A stretch of 10,330 nt of DNA, from NCBI GenBank assembly GCA_003539375.1, contig DPPH01000093.1:505-10834 (forward strand), written 5' to 3'. The notes beneath the pieces are model-generated. The model worked only from the letters and a program-made list of their open reading frames with translations, was not told the DNA's origin and did not search any database. This stretch comes from Clostridiales bacterium. Its GTDB lineage: Bacteria > Bacillota > Clostridia > Tissierellales > Dethiosulfatibacteraceae. A program made the translations under genes and the position numbers. Position 1 is the stretch's first letter, and every line of letters starts with the position of its first letter. This document shows, piece after piece, positions 1-7,108 of the stretch.

Positions 1-354
1 TACTGAAGCAACAATTGTCCCGGCAAATAATCTTTTAGCCCTATTTGTAAATACCAGAGGTTTTTTATTCTCCATTTTAATAAATTCTAATGAGTAAAAA
101 CTACTTACTACCCATATTCCTATAAAAATAAATATATTATATGGGTTAAAAAGATATATAGTTGTAGCAACAGCTGTAACTGCTACTAATATCCCTGTCT
201 TCCTAGTGGTAGTTTTGCTCTTGTTGCTTCTTATCCAATTTTGATATTTTTCATTATCGTACATTTCCAGCTGCATCATATGTAGGTAGTACTTTATTCT
301 AAAATAAAGGTTAAAACCCCATAAGATTACACCTACTATTAATCCGTATATCAT
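1..354 (-). CDS. Partial membrane protein, probably N-terminus of a membrane-anchored Mur ligase (MurF-like)
   Basis: This is the first 118 codons of a gene that continues past the left edge, so the catalytic part is not visible. The ATG at 354 has an AAGGAG site about 9 bases upstream, and the frame is open to base 1. The protein starts with a hydrophobic helix (residues 1-20), then a basic and polar stretch containing LHMMQLEMYDNEKYQNWI (24-41), then two more hydrophobic segments (about 54-69 and 73-89) and a positively charged segment with KKPLVFTNRAKRLF (97-110). From memory, this layout of a QLE-Y-N-YxxWI stretch followed by KPLVxTxRxKRL matches the membrane domain fused ahead of some clostridial MurF proteins, which add D-Ala-D-Ala to the peptidoglycan precursor. 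No ATP-binding motif falls inside the window, so this is inference. It follows the alpha/beta hydrolase gene by 23 bp and is probably co-transcribed with it. Confidence 0.55.
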   Translation of the reverse strand, partial: MIYGLIVGVILWGFNLYFRIKYYLHMMQLEMYDNEKYQNWIRSNKSKTTTRKTGILVAVTAVATTIYLFNPYNIFIFIGIWVVSSFYSLEFIKMENKKPLVFTNRAKRLFAGTIVASV

Positions 355-377
355 TTATAACACTCCTTGTTTACTTC

Positions 378-1145
378 CTATACTGTTAGTTCTTCTTTAA
401 AGAAATATTTAATCGCTGCTCTAAATTTTACTATATCATCAATATAAGAATAATGTGAGCCTTTTTCTATTGTTACAAGGCCGCTGTCTTTTATTTTTTC
501 TTCCATGATTTTACCCATATAAAGAGGAGTTTCCTCGTCTTCTTCTCCCCATATTAGCAAAGTTGGTGCTTTTATTTTTTCAAGTAAAGGTTCTAGGTTA
601 TCATTTACTACCTTTACCATGGTTTCTCTCATAATACCTTCTGCCTGGGAATAATCAGTAGAACCGTATTTTTTATAGAATTTCTCTAATTTACTTTTAT
701 CATTTCCATTAAATAATAAGTATATCCTTTTAAGTAACTTAAACCAATATACCTTAAGGTAGTAATTCATCTTTCTTTTAGGTATTATTCCCGCACTATC
801 TACCAGTACCAGCTTATTAACTACTTCTGGATACTCAGCTGCTAGAATTATTCCTATTCTTCCGCCGTGGGAATGTCCTATAAAGTTTGCTTTTTCTATA
901 CCTACTGCTTTAATGAACTTATGTATTATCTCACTATATTCAAAACTATTTAAACTATTTTCAGGCTTACTGCTATTTCCAAAGCCAGGTAAGTCTATAG
1001 ATGTTACTTTAGCAAAGTTTTTTAGATGAATATATATTGGGTTCATGGTCTCAATACTCCCACCCCAACCGTGAAGTAAGATTATATCATAACCCTTGCC
1101 TTCCTGTATATAATTTATGTTGATTCCATCTATATTAATTTTCAT
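378..1145 (-). CDS. Alpha/beta hydrolase fold protein
   Basis: A complete 255-residue cytoplasmic serine hydrolase of the alpha/beta fold; no signal peptide is seen. The oxyanion-hole motif LLHGWGG is at 23-29. The nucleophile elbow GHSHGG at 90-95 places the catalytic Ser at 92. The acid is probably Asp203 in WGEEDEETP, and the catalytic His is His231 in KGSHYSYIDD. The cap region (about 120-185) is rich in Lys and aromatic residues. Length and motifs fit the MhpC/esterase-like group, but the substrate cannot be read from the sequence. The ATG at 1145 follows GAGGG with a 4-base gap. Its own extended -10 promoter lies just upstream. The gene is followed after 23 bp by the probable membrane Mur ligase, which would place it in an envelope context, perhaps acting on an ester or amide there. 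That role is inference. Confidence 0.85.
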   Translation of the reverse strand: MKINIDGININYIQEGKGYDIILLHGWGGSIETMNPIYIHLKNFAKVTSIDLPGFGNSSKPENSLNSFEYSEIIHKFIKAVGIEKANFIGHSHGGRIGIILAAEYPEVVNKLVLVDSAGIIPKRKMNYYLKVYWFKLLKRIYLLFNGNDKSKLEKFYKKYGSTDYSQAEGIMRETMVKVVNDNLEPLLEKIKAPTLLIWGEEDEETPLYMGKIMEEKIKDSGLVTIEKGSHYSYIDDIVKFRAAIKYFFKEELTV

Positions 1146-1179
1146 TTTTCCCTCATTTTATAATTATTTGACCTACTAA

Positions 1180-1208
1180 ATTATATCAAATAAATTGGTT
1201 TATTAAAA
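1180..1208 (-). promoter_or_regulatory. Extended -10 promoter for the alpha/beta hydrolase operon
   Basis: On the minus strand a consensus TATAAT (1185-1180) is preceded by TGA, giving the extended -10 TGATATAAT (1188-1180). The -35 region, TTTTAA at 1208-1203 with 17-bp spacing, is poor, as expected for an extended -10 promoter. It lies directly after the two terminators of the hppA unit and 34 bp before the hydrolase start codon. Confidence 0.55.
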
Positions 1209-1210
1209 GT

Positions 1211-1234
1211 AAAAACGCATGAGCATATCATGCG
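1211..1234 (-). terminator. Second rho-independent terminator after hppA
   Basis: Read on the minus strand, the arms CGCATGA and TCATGCG (1234-1228 and 1222-1216) form a perfect 7-bp stem with a 5-base loop. TTTTT follows directly (1215-1211), then a further T-rich stretch. It lies about 30 bases beyond another hairpin and probably backs it up. Confidence 0.7.
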
Positions 1235-1262
1235 CTATAAAAATCTATATTAAAATAATTAA

Positions 1263-1284
1263 AGCACCGACTTAAGTCGGTGCT
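1263..1284 (-). terminator. First terminator hairpin after hppA
   Basis: A perfect 22-bp palindrome has arms AGCACCGACTT and AAGTCGGTGCT and lies 6 bp beyond the hppA stop codon. On the minus strand it is followed by a T-rich but interrupted tract (TTAATTATTTTAAT). The likely stem is 9 bp, GC-rich, with a TTAA loop. The interrupted T-tract may explain the second, stronger-tailed hairpin next to it. Confidence 0.7.
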
Positions 1285-1290
1285 AATATA

Positions 1291-3294
1291 CTACTTAAAA
1301 AGCATACCACCATACATTGCTATTAGCGGTCCAAATACTAATGATACAATAGTCATCAGTTTTATAAGAATGTTTATTGATGGTCCTGATGTATCCTTGA
1401 AAGGATCTCCTACAGTGTCACCAACTACAGCTGCTTTATGAGCATCGCTACCTTTTCCACCGTAATTACCTTCTTCGATGAATTTCTTAGCATTGTCCCA
1501 TGCTCCACCTGCATTTGCCATCATTATAGCCATTAATACACCCGACACTAAAGCTCCTGCTAATAGTCCACCTAAAGCTTCTTTACCAAGTAGTAAACCT
1601 ACTACTAGGGGTACTACTACTGCAAGTAGTCCAGGGACTACCATTTCTTTAAGTGCTGCTGCTGTACTTATGTCTACACATTTTTTATATTCAGGTTTTG
1701 CTTTACCTTCCATGATTCCTGGAATTTCCTTAAATTGTCTTCTAACCTCTTCTATCATAGAGAATGCAGCTTTACCAACAGCATTCATAGTAATAGATGA
1801 GAATAAGAAAGGAAGCATACCACCAAGTAATAATCCAGCTATAACTACAGGTTCAGTCAAGTTTATTACTGAAATTCCAACAACCTGGGTATATGAAGCA
1901 AATAAAGCTAAAGCCGTCAATGCTGCAGAACCGATTGCAAATCCCTTACCTACTGCTGCTGTTGTATTACCTACAGAATCAAGTTTATCAGTAATCTCTC
2001 TTACTTCTTCAGGAAGTTCACACATTTCTGCTATACCTCCTGCATTATCAGCTATAGGTCCGTATGCATCAACTGCTACCGTCATACCTGCTGTAGAAAG
2101 CATACCTACTGCTGCAAGAGCTATACCGTAAAGTCCCATTGCTGGATCTGCTGCTCCACCTGATAGGTAGAAAGCTACTAATATACCTACTGACAACACT
2201 ATTAATGGTAATGCTGTTGAACCCATACCAACACCTAAACCGCTGATGATATTTGTAGCAGCTCCTGTGTTTGATTGGTCTGCTATTCTTTGAACTGGTG
2301 AATACTCTGCTGATGTATAATATTCTGTTAGTTTTCCAATGGCAAGACCTACAACTAAACCTGTTACAATTGCTATAAAAGGTTTTGTACTATTTAATAC
2401 AGCACTACTTAAAATGAATGCTGCTATTACAATAATTATAGAACTTACGTAAGTTCCTGTATCTAAAGATTTTTGCGGATCTTTACCTTCTTTTCCTCTA
2501 ACAAATAATGTTCCTATAATAGAAGCTACTATACCTGCTGCTGCTAATAACAGTGGAAATAAAGCTCCGTCTGCACCGTGTACTAAACTTCCTAATGTAA
2601 TTGCAGAAATAATTGAACCTACATAAGATTCAAATAAGTCGGCACCCATACCTGCTACGTCACCAACGTTATCTCCAACATTATCAGCTATTACTGCTGG
2701 GTTTCTTGGATCATCTTCCGGTATTCCTGCTTCTACCTTACCAACTAAGTCAGCACCTACATCTGCAGCTTTTGTATAGATACCACCACCAACACGTCCA
2801 AATAGGGCTATTGATGAAGCACCTAATGCAAATCCGGTTACTATGCTTGTATCTTCAAAAATTATATATAAGATTCCTACACCAAGTAATCCTAGACCTA
2901 CAACTGCCATTCCCATTACTGCTCCACCTGAGAATGCTACAGAAAGTGCCTTGTTCATTCCAGATTCTTTTGCTGCATTTGCGGTTCTTACATTGGCTTG
3001 AGTAGCTACTATCATTCCTAAAAATCCAGCTAAAGCTGAGAAAATTGCTCCTATTAAGAAAGATATAGCTGTTGGCCAATTCAATCCAAAACCTATAATT
3101 AAAAATAAAACTGCTGCGAATACTGCTAGTGATTTGTATTCACGACTTAAGAAAGCCATTGCTCCCTCTTGAATGTAGGAAGATATTTCTTCCATTCTTT
3201 TGTTTCCAATGCTTTCTTTTTTTATTGAAACTGCTTTTATATAAACATATATTAAAGCAACCACACCTAAAATAGGTGCTAAATAAATACTCAT
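1291..3294 (-). CDS. hppA: K+-dependent membrane-bound ion-translocating pyrophosphatase
   Basis: An integral membrane pyrophosphatase of 667 residues that couples hydrolysis of PPi to pumping of Na+ and/or H+ out of the cytoplasm. Family landmarks are all present. These are the PPi/Mg site DVGADLVGKVE (178-188), the acidic loop DNVGDNVGD (204-212), DNAGGIAEM (416-424) and the C-terminal block GDTVGDPFKDTSGPS (625-639). The block GNTTAAVGKG (442-451) has Ala446 and Gly449 where K+-independent enzymes have Lys and Thr, so it belongs to the K+-dependent class. Glu222 in DLFESYVGS occupies the gate-glutamate position typical of Na+-transporting members. That favours Na+ pumping but does not prove it. 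About sixteen membrane helices are expected from the family. The ATG at 3294 has GGAGGG upstream. It follows secG by 37 bp with no terminator between. Confidence 0.97.
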   Translation of the reverse strand: MSIYLAPILGVVALIYVYIKAVSIKKESIGNKRMEEISSYIQEGAMAFLSREYKSLAVFAAVLFLIIGFGLNWPTAISFLIGAIFSALAGFLGMIVATQANVRTANAAKESGMNKALSVAFSGGAVMGMAVVGLGLLGVGILYIIFEDTSIVTGFALGASSIALFGRVGGGIYTKAADVGADLVGKVEAGIPEDDPRNPAVIADNVGDNVGDVAGMGADLFESYVGSIISAITLGSLVHGADGALFPLLLAAAGIVASIIGTLFVRGKEGKDPQKSLDTGTYVSSIIIVIAAFILSSAVLNSTKPFIAIVTGLVVGLAIGKLTEYYTSAEYSPVQRIADQSNTGAATNIISGLGVGMGSTALPLIVLSVGILVAFYLSGGAADPAMGLYGIALAAVGMLSTAGMTVAVDAYGPIADNAGGIAEMCELPEEVREITDKLDSVGNTTAAVGKGFAIGSAALTALALFASYTQVVGISVINLTEPVVIAGLLLGGMLPFLFSSITMNAVGKAAFSMIEEVRRQFKEIPGIMEGKAKPEYKKCVDISTAAALKEMVVPGLLAVVVPLVVGLLLGKEALGGLLAGALVSGVLMAIMMANAGGAWDNAKKFIEEGNYGGKGSDAHKAAVVGDTVGDPFKDTSGPSINILIKLMTIVSLVFGPLIAMYGGMLFK

Positions 3295-3331
3295 TAAGTT
3301 ACCCTCCTACTGTATACTATTTATTTATTGA

Positions 3332-3562
3332 TTATTGTAATGCTGCTAAGGCTAATGCCATAACAATAAAAAACACTGCTGAAGCTGTTGTAAGCTTTTC
3401 TAGCAGGCCTTCATAACTTCTACCTTTATTTTTACCCCAAAGAGACTCTGCGCCTCCTGCTATATCACCTGATAATCCTGCAGATTTACCTGATTGTAAA
3501 AGTATGCTCGCTATCAATATTATACTTGATATAATTAGGAGTGCTTGTGCAACTATTTCCAT
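3332..3562 (-). CDS. secG: Preprotein translocase subunit SecG
   Basis: A 76-residue membrane protein of the normal SecG size. It has two hydrophobic helices (about 3-23 and 57-75) joined by a loop holding the conserved LLQSGKSAGLSG (21-32) and a basic GKNKGRSYEGLLEKLT segment (43-58). SecG is the small accessory subunit of the SecYEG channel in the cytoplasmic membrane and stimulates protein export. AAGGAGGTG precedes the ATG. Two promoters lie upstream, and hppA follows 37 bp downstream without a terminator. In many Firmicutes secG is followed by the RNase R gene and smpB, so pairing with hppA is less usual. Confidence 0.93.
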   Translation of the reverse strand: MEIVAQALLIISSIILIASILLQSGKSAGLSGDIAGGAESLWGKNKGRSYEGLLEKLTTASAVFFIVMALALAALQ

Positions 3563-3593
3563 TACTACACCTCCTTTTTAAATTAACAAATGT

Positions 3594-3622
3594 ATTTTAA
3601 CATAGTGAAAATTTAAATTCAA
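3594..3622 (-). promoter_or_regulatory. Proximal promoter of secG-hppA
   Basis: On the minus strand TTGAAT (3622-3617) and TAAAAT (3599-3594) are separated by 17 bp, and TGT immediately before the -10 gives an extended -10. Transcription would begin about 25 bp upstream of the secG start codon, just before the ribosome site. Confidence 0.5.
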
Positions 3623-3648
3623 CATATAAATTTCTAATTTCTTTTAAT

Positions 3649-3677
3649 ATTATAATACAAATATCACAATTTAACAA
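3649..3677 (-). promoter_or_regulatory. Distal promoter of secG-hppA
   Basis: On the minus strand TTGTTA (3677-3672) and a consensus TATAAT (3654-3649) are separated by 17 bp. It lies downstream of the terminator of the preceding operon and 27 bp upstream of the -35 of the proximal promoter. The region is very AT-rich, so a chance match is possible. Confidence 0.5.
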
Positions 3678-3698
3678 TTTTATTAATTTAAATAGGTT

Positions 3699-3738
3699 AA
3701 AAATGACAAAGCACAGTATTTATTTCTGTACTTTGTCA
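3699..3738 (-). terminator. Terminator of the carboxylate/CoA operon
   Basis: On the minus strand the arms TGACAAAGTACAG and CTGTGCTTTGTCA form a 13-bp stem with a single G-U pair and a 9-base loop. TTTTT follows (3703-3699). It begins 7 bp after the stop codon of the dehydrogenase gene and separates that operon from secG-hppA. Confidence 0.85.
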
Positions 3739-3745
3739 CTAGATA

Positions 3746-4468
3746 TTATAGTCTAAGTCCTCCATTAATCGAAAGAGTATGAGCTGTGATAAAGGATGCT
3801 TCATCACTAGCTAAAAACAATACTCCATTTGCAATCTCTTGAGGTTCAGCTAATCTTTTTAACATGGTTTTTTCTCTTATAGGATCCAAAACTTTATCCG
3901 GTACAGTTTTCATCATATCTGTCATCGTATACCCGGGAGCTACTGCATTAGACCTTACTTTTCCGCCTTTTCTAGAAAATTCTTTTGCCCAAGTCTTAGA
4001 TAAGGATATAACTCCACCTTTTGTAGCAGCGTAATTAGCTTGTCCAATATTTCCATATTCCCCTACTACGCTGGAGATATTGATTATAGAACCTTCCCCC
4101 TGGTCTATCATCACCGGGCCAATAAATTGGCCCATATTGAAGGTTCCTTTCAAATTGATATCTATTACCATATCCCACATTTCTTCCGTCATCTTATTAG
4201 TTAATGCGTCTTTTGTTATTCCTGCATTATTTACAAGTATATCTATTCTTCCGTATTTATCCTTAACATATTCTACGAATTTTTTTATTTCTTCTCTATT
4301 AGTTACACTGCCTTGATATCCTTCTACTCTTTCGTATGTATAGGGAATTTTATCTAAATCATAACTAATTACTTTTGCTCCTTCTTTTGAAAAAGTTTCA
4401 CAGATGCATCTTCCTATACCGCTGCTTCCGCCAGTTACAACGGCTACTTTTTCTTTTAATCTATCCAT
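3746..4468 (-). CDS. FabG-like short-chain dehydrogenase/reductase, probably NAD-linked
   Basis: A classical SDR of 240 residues, close to FabG length. The dinucleotide-binding TGGSSGIG is at 12-19 and NNAG at 80-83. The catalytic set is Asn105, Ser133, Tyr146 and Lys150 (YAATK), and the C-terminus SINGGLRL is typical. Asp37 at the end of the second strand (VISYDLD) is the usual mark of NAD(H) rather than NADP(H) preference, which differs from biosynthetic FabG. The expected reaction is interconversion of 3-hydroxyacyl and 3-oxoacyl thioesters, probably CoA esters given the neighbours. Two in-frame ATGs lie upstream (4489 and 4480). The start at 4468 is chosen because GAGGG sits 5 bases before it and no ribosome site precedes the longer form. 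It is the last gene of the operon, 38 bp after the KAS III-like gene. Confidence 0.88.
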   Translation of the reverse strand: MDRLKEKVAVVTGGSSGIGRCICETFSKEGAKVISYDLDKIPYTYERVEGYQGSVTNREEIKKFVEYVKDKYGRIDILVNNAGITKDALTNKMTEEMWDMVIDINLKGTFNMGQFIGPVMIDQGEGSIINISSVVGEYGNIGQANYAATKGGVISLSKTWAKEFSRKGGKVRSNAVAPGYTMTDMMKTVPDKVLDPIREKTMLKRLAEPQEIANGVLFLASDEASFITAHTLSINGGLRL

Positions 4469-4473
4469 TTTAT

Positions 4474-4478
4474 CCCTC
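4474..4478 (-). promoter_or_regulatory. Ribosome site deciding the SDR start
   Basis: GAGGG on the minus strand lies 5 bases before the ATG at 4468. The alternative ATG at 4489 has CACCAACATAAATCAA upstream with no Shine-Dalgarno match. The site therefore supports the shorter 240-residue protein. Confidence 0.65.
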
Positions 4479-4506
4479 ATTTCTTGCATTTGATTTATGT
4501 TGGTGT

Positions 4507-5526
4507 TTATTTGTGATTTTCACCCCATAGTATTGTTGTTGCAGCCCAGGTATAACCTGTGCCGGCTCCTAACATTACTGTTACATCTCCATCCTTTAAC
4601 CTACCTCTCTTGTCACCTTCTACTAAGGATATAAAGGCATCAGCCGATTGGCAGTGTCCATAATCTTTAAGTATAAAAGAATTCTCTTCATTTAGGTCAT
4701 ATTCCTGAAGTATACCATCAAGCATTGATTTCTTCATGAAAATTGGTGCAATGTAATCAACTTCAGATTTGCTGTACCCACTCTTTTCTAGAGATTTATC
4801 TATAACTCCCAGAAAATTTTTCAATGAAATAGGATCTAATTTTTCCTTCATATCCTGTGGATTTTTAACATCTAGCATAATATCACTACATTGTTTCGAA
4901 TCTTTTTTACTGAAACTAACATTCCCTACTTGATAACAGGCAACATCTTCTGCAAATCTGCCATCGGTAATCATATATGTTTCTTTTATAATATTTTTAT
5001 TTATACCTTTTCTTAATAATACTCCTGCTGCACCATCTCCGAAATTAAACATAAATCTTGATCTGGTATTTTGTAAATTAATCAAATCCGTTTCTTTAGA
5101 AGAGGATACTAAAAGTACATCGTTAATATCATCGTCTGCCATCATCATACTCTTTAAAATTTTCAAAGAATATACACCGGCTGAGCACAGAGAATGTATT
5201 TCAAAAGCATTTGCATTCACTGCTCCAATTTTTTCCTGGACCTTTGCAGCAAGGTTAAAAAGATAATAATCTTTGTATTCGCTGCCACAGTATACTACTA
5301 AATCTAAATCTTGTGGATTAAAATCTCCAAGTGCTTTTAGAGCAGCTTTTACAGCCATATCTGATACACTTTCGTCTTCCAATGCTTTATGCCTTTGTCT
5401 TATTCCGAATTTATTTAAGATAACATCCTCCGGTATTTCTGATTCTTTTCCTATATATTTATAGTCTTGGATAGTTCTCGGCACGTAAATTCCGATAGAT
5501 TCTATCCCTATATTAATCTCCTTCAT
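4507..5526 (-). CDS. KAS III-like thiolase-fold protein with atypical catalytic residues
   Basis: A 339-residue protein with the overall FabH (3-oxoacyl-ACP synthase III) layout. It has an N-terminal GIYVPRT (12-18), FGIRQRH (40-46), the nucleophile block HSLCSAG with Cys114, FGDGAAGVLL (162-171) and a C-terminal LGAGTGYTW (319-327). Two of the three catalytic positions are not canonical. Where FabH has PHQAN, this protein reads PIFMK (261-265), so the His is replaced by Ile262. Where FabH has YGN, it reads YGH, so His291 replaces the Asn. A further His111 lies three residues before the Cys. It can still form an acyl-cysteine, but ordinary decarboxylative condensation is doubtful. It lies between an acyl-CoA synthetase gene (14-bp gap) and an SDR gene, so it may condense, transfer or cleave an acyl group of a CoA ester. 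The ATG at 5526 is chosen over an upstream TTG at 5544 that lacks a ribosome site. Confidence 0.82.
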   Translation of the reverse strand: MKEINIGIESIGIYVPRTIQDYKYIGKESEIPEDVILNKFGIRQRHKALEDESVSDMAVKAALKALGDFNPQDLDLVVYCGSEYKDYYLFNLAAKVQEKIGAVNANAFEIHSLCSAGVYSLKILKSMMMADDDINDVLLVSSSKETDLINLQNTRSRFMFNFGDGAAGVLLRKGINKNIIKETYMITDGRFAEDVACYQVGNVSFSKKDSKQCSDIMLDVKNPQDMKEKLDPISLKNFLGVIDKSLEKSGYSKSEVDYIAPIFMKKSMLDGILQEYDLNEENSFILKDYGHCQSADAFISLVEGDKRGRLKDGDVTVMLGAGTGYTWAATTILWGENHK

Positions 5527-5530
5527 AATC

Positions 5531-5536
5531 TCACCT
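5531..5536 (-). promoter_or_regulatory. Ribosome site deciding the KAS III-like start
   Basis: AGGTGA on the minus strand is 4 bases before the ATG at 5526 and matches the 3' part of the consensus AAGGAGGTGA. The longer reading begins at a TTG that overlaps the stop codon of the synthetase gene and has no such site in front. Confidence 0.55.
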
Positions 5537-5540
5537 ACTA

Positions 5541-7097
5541 TCAATTATTGTCGCTGCTGCCGTATACTTCAGATACCTTGTTTCTAACGATTTTACCTAC
5601 ATTATTCTTTGGAAGGTCATCTACTACCTTATAGTATTTAGGTACCTTATACTTTGCTAAATTATCATTTAGGTAATCTTTTAATTTTCCTATATCTACC
5701 TCTTGATTTTTCTTTTGAGAAATGACAGCCTTACCTACTTCTCCCCATTTATCATCTTTTACACCTATTACTATTACTTCATTTACACCTTCAAAATCGT
5801 ATATTACCTTTTCTACTTCTGGAGGAAACACATTTTCTCCTCCACTTATATACATGTTTTTCTTTCTTCCTACTATATAATAGTATCCATCTTCATCTTT
5901 TTGAGCCATATCTCCAGTATAAACCCAACCATCTCTTAGGGTCTTTTTAGTTTCCTCTTCATTATCCCAGTAGCCAGAGAAAATCTGAGGTCCACTCCAA
6001 ATAAGCTCACCAGGAGTTCCATCTTCCACTTCTCTACCATTATCGTCTACGATTTTTGTTTGAGTAAAGTACATAGGCTTACCTACGGATGCAAATTTTT
6101 CTCTCATTTCATCATAGGTCATAAATTCCGCCGGTGCTGTAAGATTATTTGGTCCAGCTTCAGTCATTCCATACCCTAATACAAAAGGTATATCTCTCTG
6201 CCAGAATTTTTCCATGATATTGATTGGTGTAGGTGCTGCTCCAGCCATTACCCACTTCACAGAGGAAAAATTTGTATCCTCAAATTTATCTGAATTTATC
6301 ATCATTCTAAATATCGTTGCCGCACCAAATACAAAGGTTGGTTTTTCATCATTAATAATTTGCAGTGATTGGTCAGGGTCAAACTGCTTATTAATCATAA
6401 TCCTTCCTCCTGCATGTAATATTGGAAGGGTCAGCAAATTCCATCCTCCAGTATGAAATAACGGAAGAAGTAAATGCGCACTATCTGTATGGGATATTCC
6501 CCAAGTTAATACTTCATTCATAGAATTAAAAAGCATAGCCCTATGAGATATTTTAGCTCCCTTCGGCAGTCCTGTTGTACCTCCGGTATGAATTATCATA
6601 TGAGTATCTTCAAAATCCAAATCTTCACAAGTTAGGAACTTATTGTTGTTTGAATTTATAATTTCTTTGTAATTTAAGTATTTGTCTATATTATCAAAAG
6701 AAACAATTTTTTCTATTTCTGTTTCTTCTTTAATTTTTTCTACATTCTCTACAAATATGTCTTCGAAAAACAGTACCTTTGGTTTTTCTTTATTAATAAG
6801 CTTAATCAACTCTGATTCTGATAGTCTTGCATTGTATGGAACAAAAATAGTACCGGTCTTTCCAGTAGCATAGTAAAGATCCAGTAATTCTACTCTATTT
6901 CTCGATATTGTAGCAATTCTATCGCCTTTATTTAGACCCAGGTTGTCTTTAAGATAGTTACCTAATACATTTGCTCTATCTTCTAAGTCTTTATAAGTAT
7001 AGTGCTTATTATTATCTAAATCGTAGACAGCTTCTTTATCAGGGGTAATTCTAGCCCTAAAATAAGAATAATTGCCTACCCATCCCTTGTTAAACAT
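5541..7097 (-). CDS. AMP-forming acyl-CoA synthetase (carboxylate-CoA ligase)
   Basis: A complete 518-residue member of the adenylate-forming (ANL) superfamily. It converts a carboxylate, ATP and CoA to an acyl-CoA, AMP and PPi in the cytoplasm. The phosphate-binding TGGTTGLPKG is at 171-180 and LFHTGGWN at 213-220. YGMTEA (309-314) is the A5 motif and YTGD at 393-396 binds the ribose. GRKKNMYISGGENVFPPEVE (410-429) is the hinge and A8 region, and the catalytic Lys is Lys502 in NVGKIVRNK. The protein resembles fatty-acid and aromatic-acid CoA ligases, but the acyl pocket cannot be read reliably. AGGAGG lies 8 bases before the ATG. It starts 11 bp after the flavoprotein gene and ends 14 bp before the KAS III-like gene. 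The PPi it makes could be used by the pyrophosphatase encoded nearby, which is inference. Confidence 0.93.
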   Translation of the reverse strand: MFNKGWVGNYSYFRARITPDKEAVYDLDNNKHYTYKDLEDRANVLGNYLKDNLGLNKGDRIATISRNRVELLDLYYATGKTGTIFVPYNARLSESELIKLINKEKPKVLFFEDIFVENVEKIKEETEIEKIVSFDNIDKYLNYKEIINSNNNKFLTCEDLDFEDTHMIIHTGGTTGLPKGAKISHRAMLFNSMNEVLTWGISHTDSAHLLLPLFHTGGWNLLTLPILHAGGRIMINKQFDPDQSLQIINDEKPTFVFGAATIFRMMINSDKFEDTNFSSVKWVMAGAAPTPINIMEKFWQRDIPFVLGYGMTEAGPNNLTAPAEFMTYDEMREKFASVGKPMYFTQTKIVDDNGREVEDGTPGELIWSGPQIFSGYWDNEEETKKTLRDGWVYTGDMAQKDEDGYYYIVGRKKNMYISGGENVFPPEVEKVIYDFEGVNEVIVIGVKDDKWGEVGKAVISQKKNQEVDIGKLKDYLNDNLAKYKVPKYYKVVDDLPKNNVGKIVRNKVSEVYGSSDNN

Positions 7098-7108
7098 CTC
7101 TATACCTC

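Noticed and set aside
1478..3079. Long open frames on the plus strand and in another minus frame inside hppA (1478-2131, 2613-3005, 2855-3079).
   Set aside because: They lie fully inside the strongly conserved pyrophosphatase gene, have low-complexity or unnatural compositions, and have no ribosome sites. They are shadows of hppA.
3746..5526. Reading the KAS III-like and FabG-like genes as housekeeping fatty-acid synthesis (fabH, fabG).
   Set aside because: No acpP, fabD, fabF, fabK or acc genes are nearby, the FabH His/Asn motifs are missing, and the SDR has an NAD-type Asp. The context is a transporter and CoA ligase under local regulation.
5527..5544. Extending the KAS III-like protein to a TTG codon at 5544.
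   Set aside because: No Shine-Dalgarno sequence precedes the TTG, whereas AGGTGA lies 4 bases before the ATG at 5526. Family proteins begin close to that ATG.
378..7097. Possible OleABCD-like olefin/beta-lactone set (thiolase-fold enzyme, alpha/beta hydrolase, AMP-ligase-like protein, SDR).
   Set aside because: The SDR is a short classical FabG type, not the long OleD type. The hydrolase has a Ser nucleophile, unlike the Asp of OleB. It also lies in a different transcription unit beyond secG-hppA, and the KAS III-like protein lacks the His and Asn that OleA keeps.
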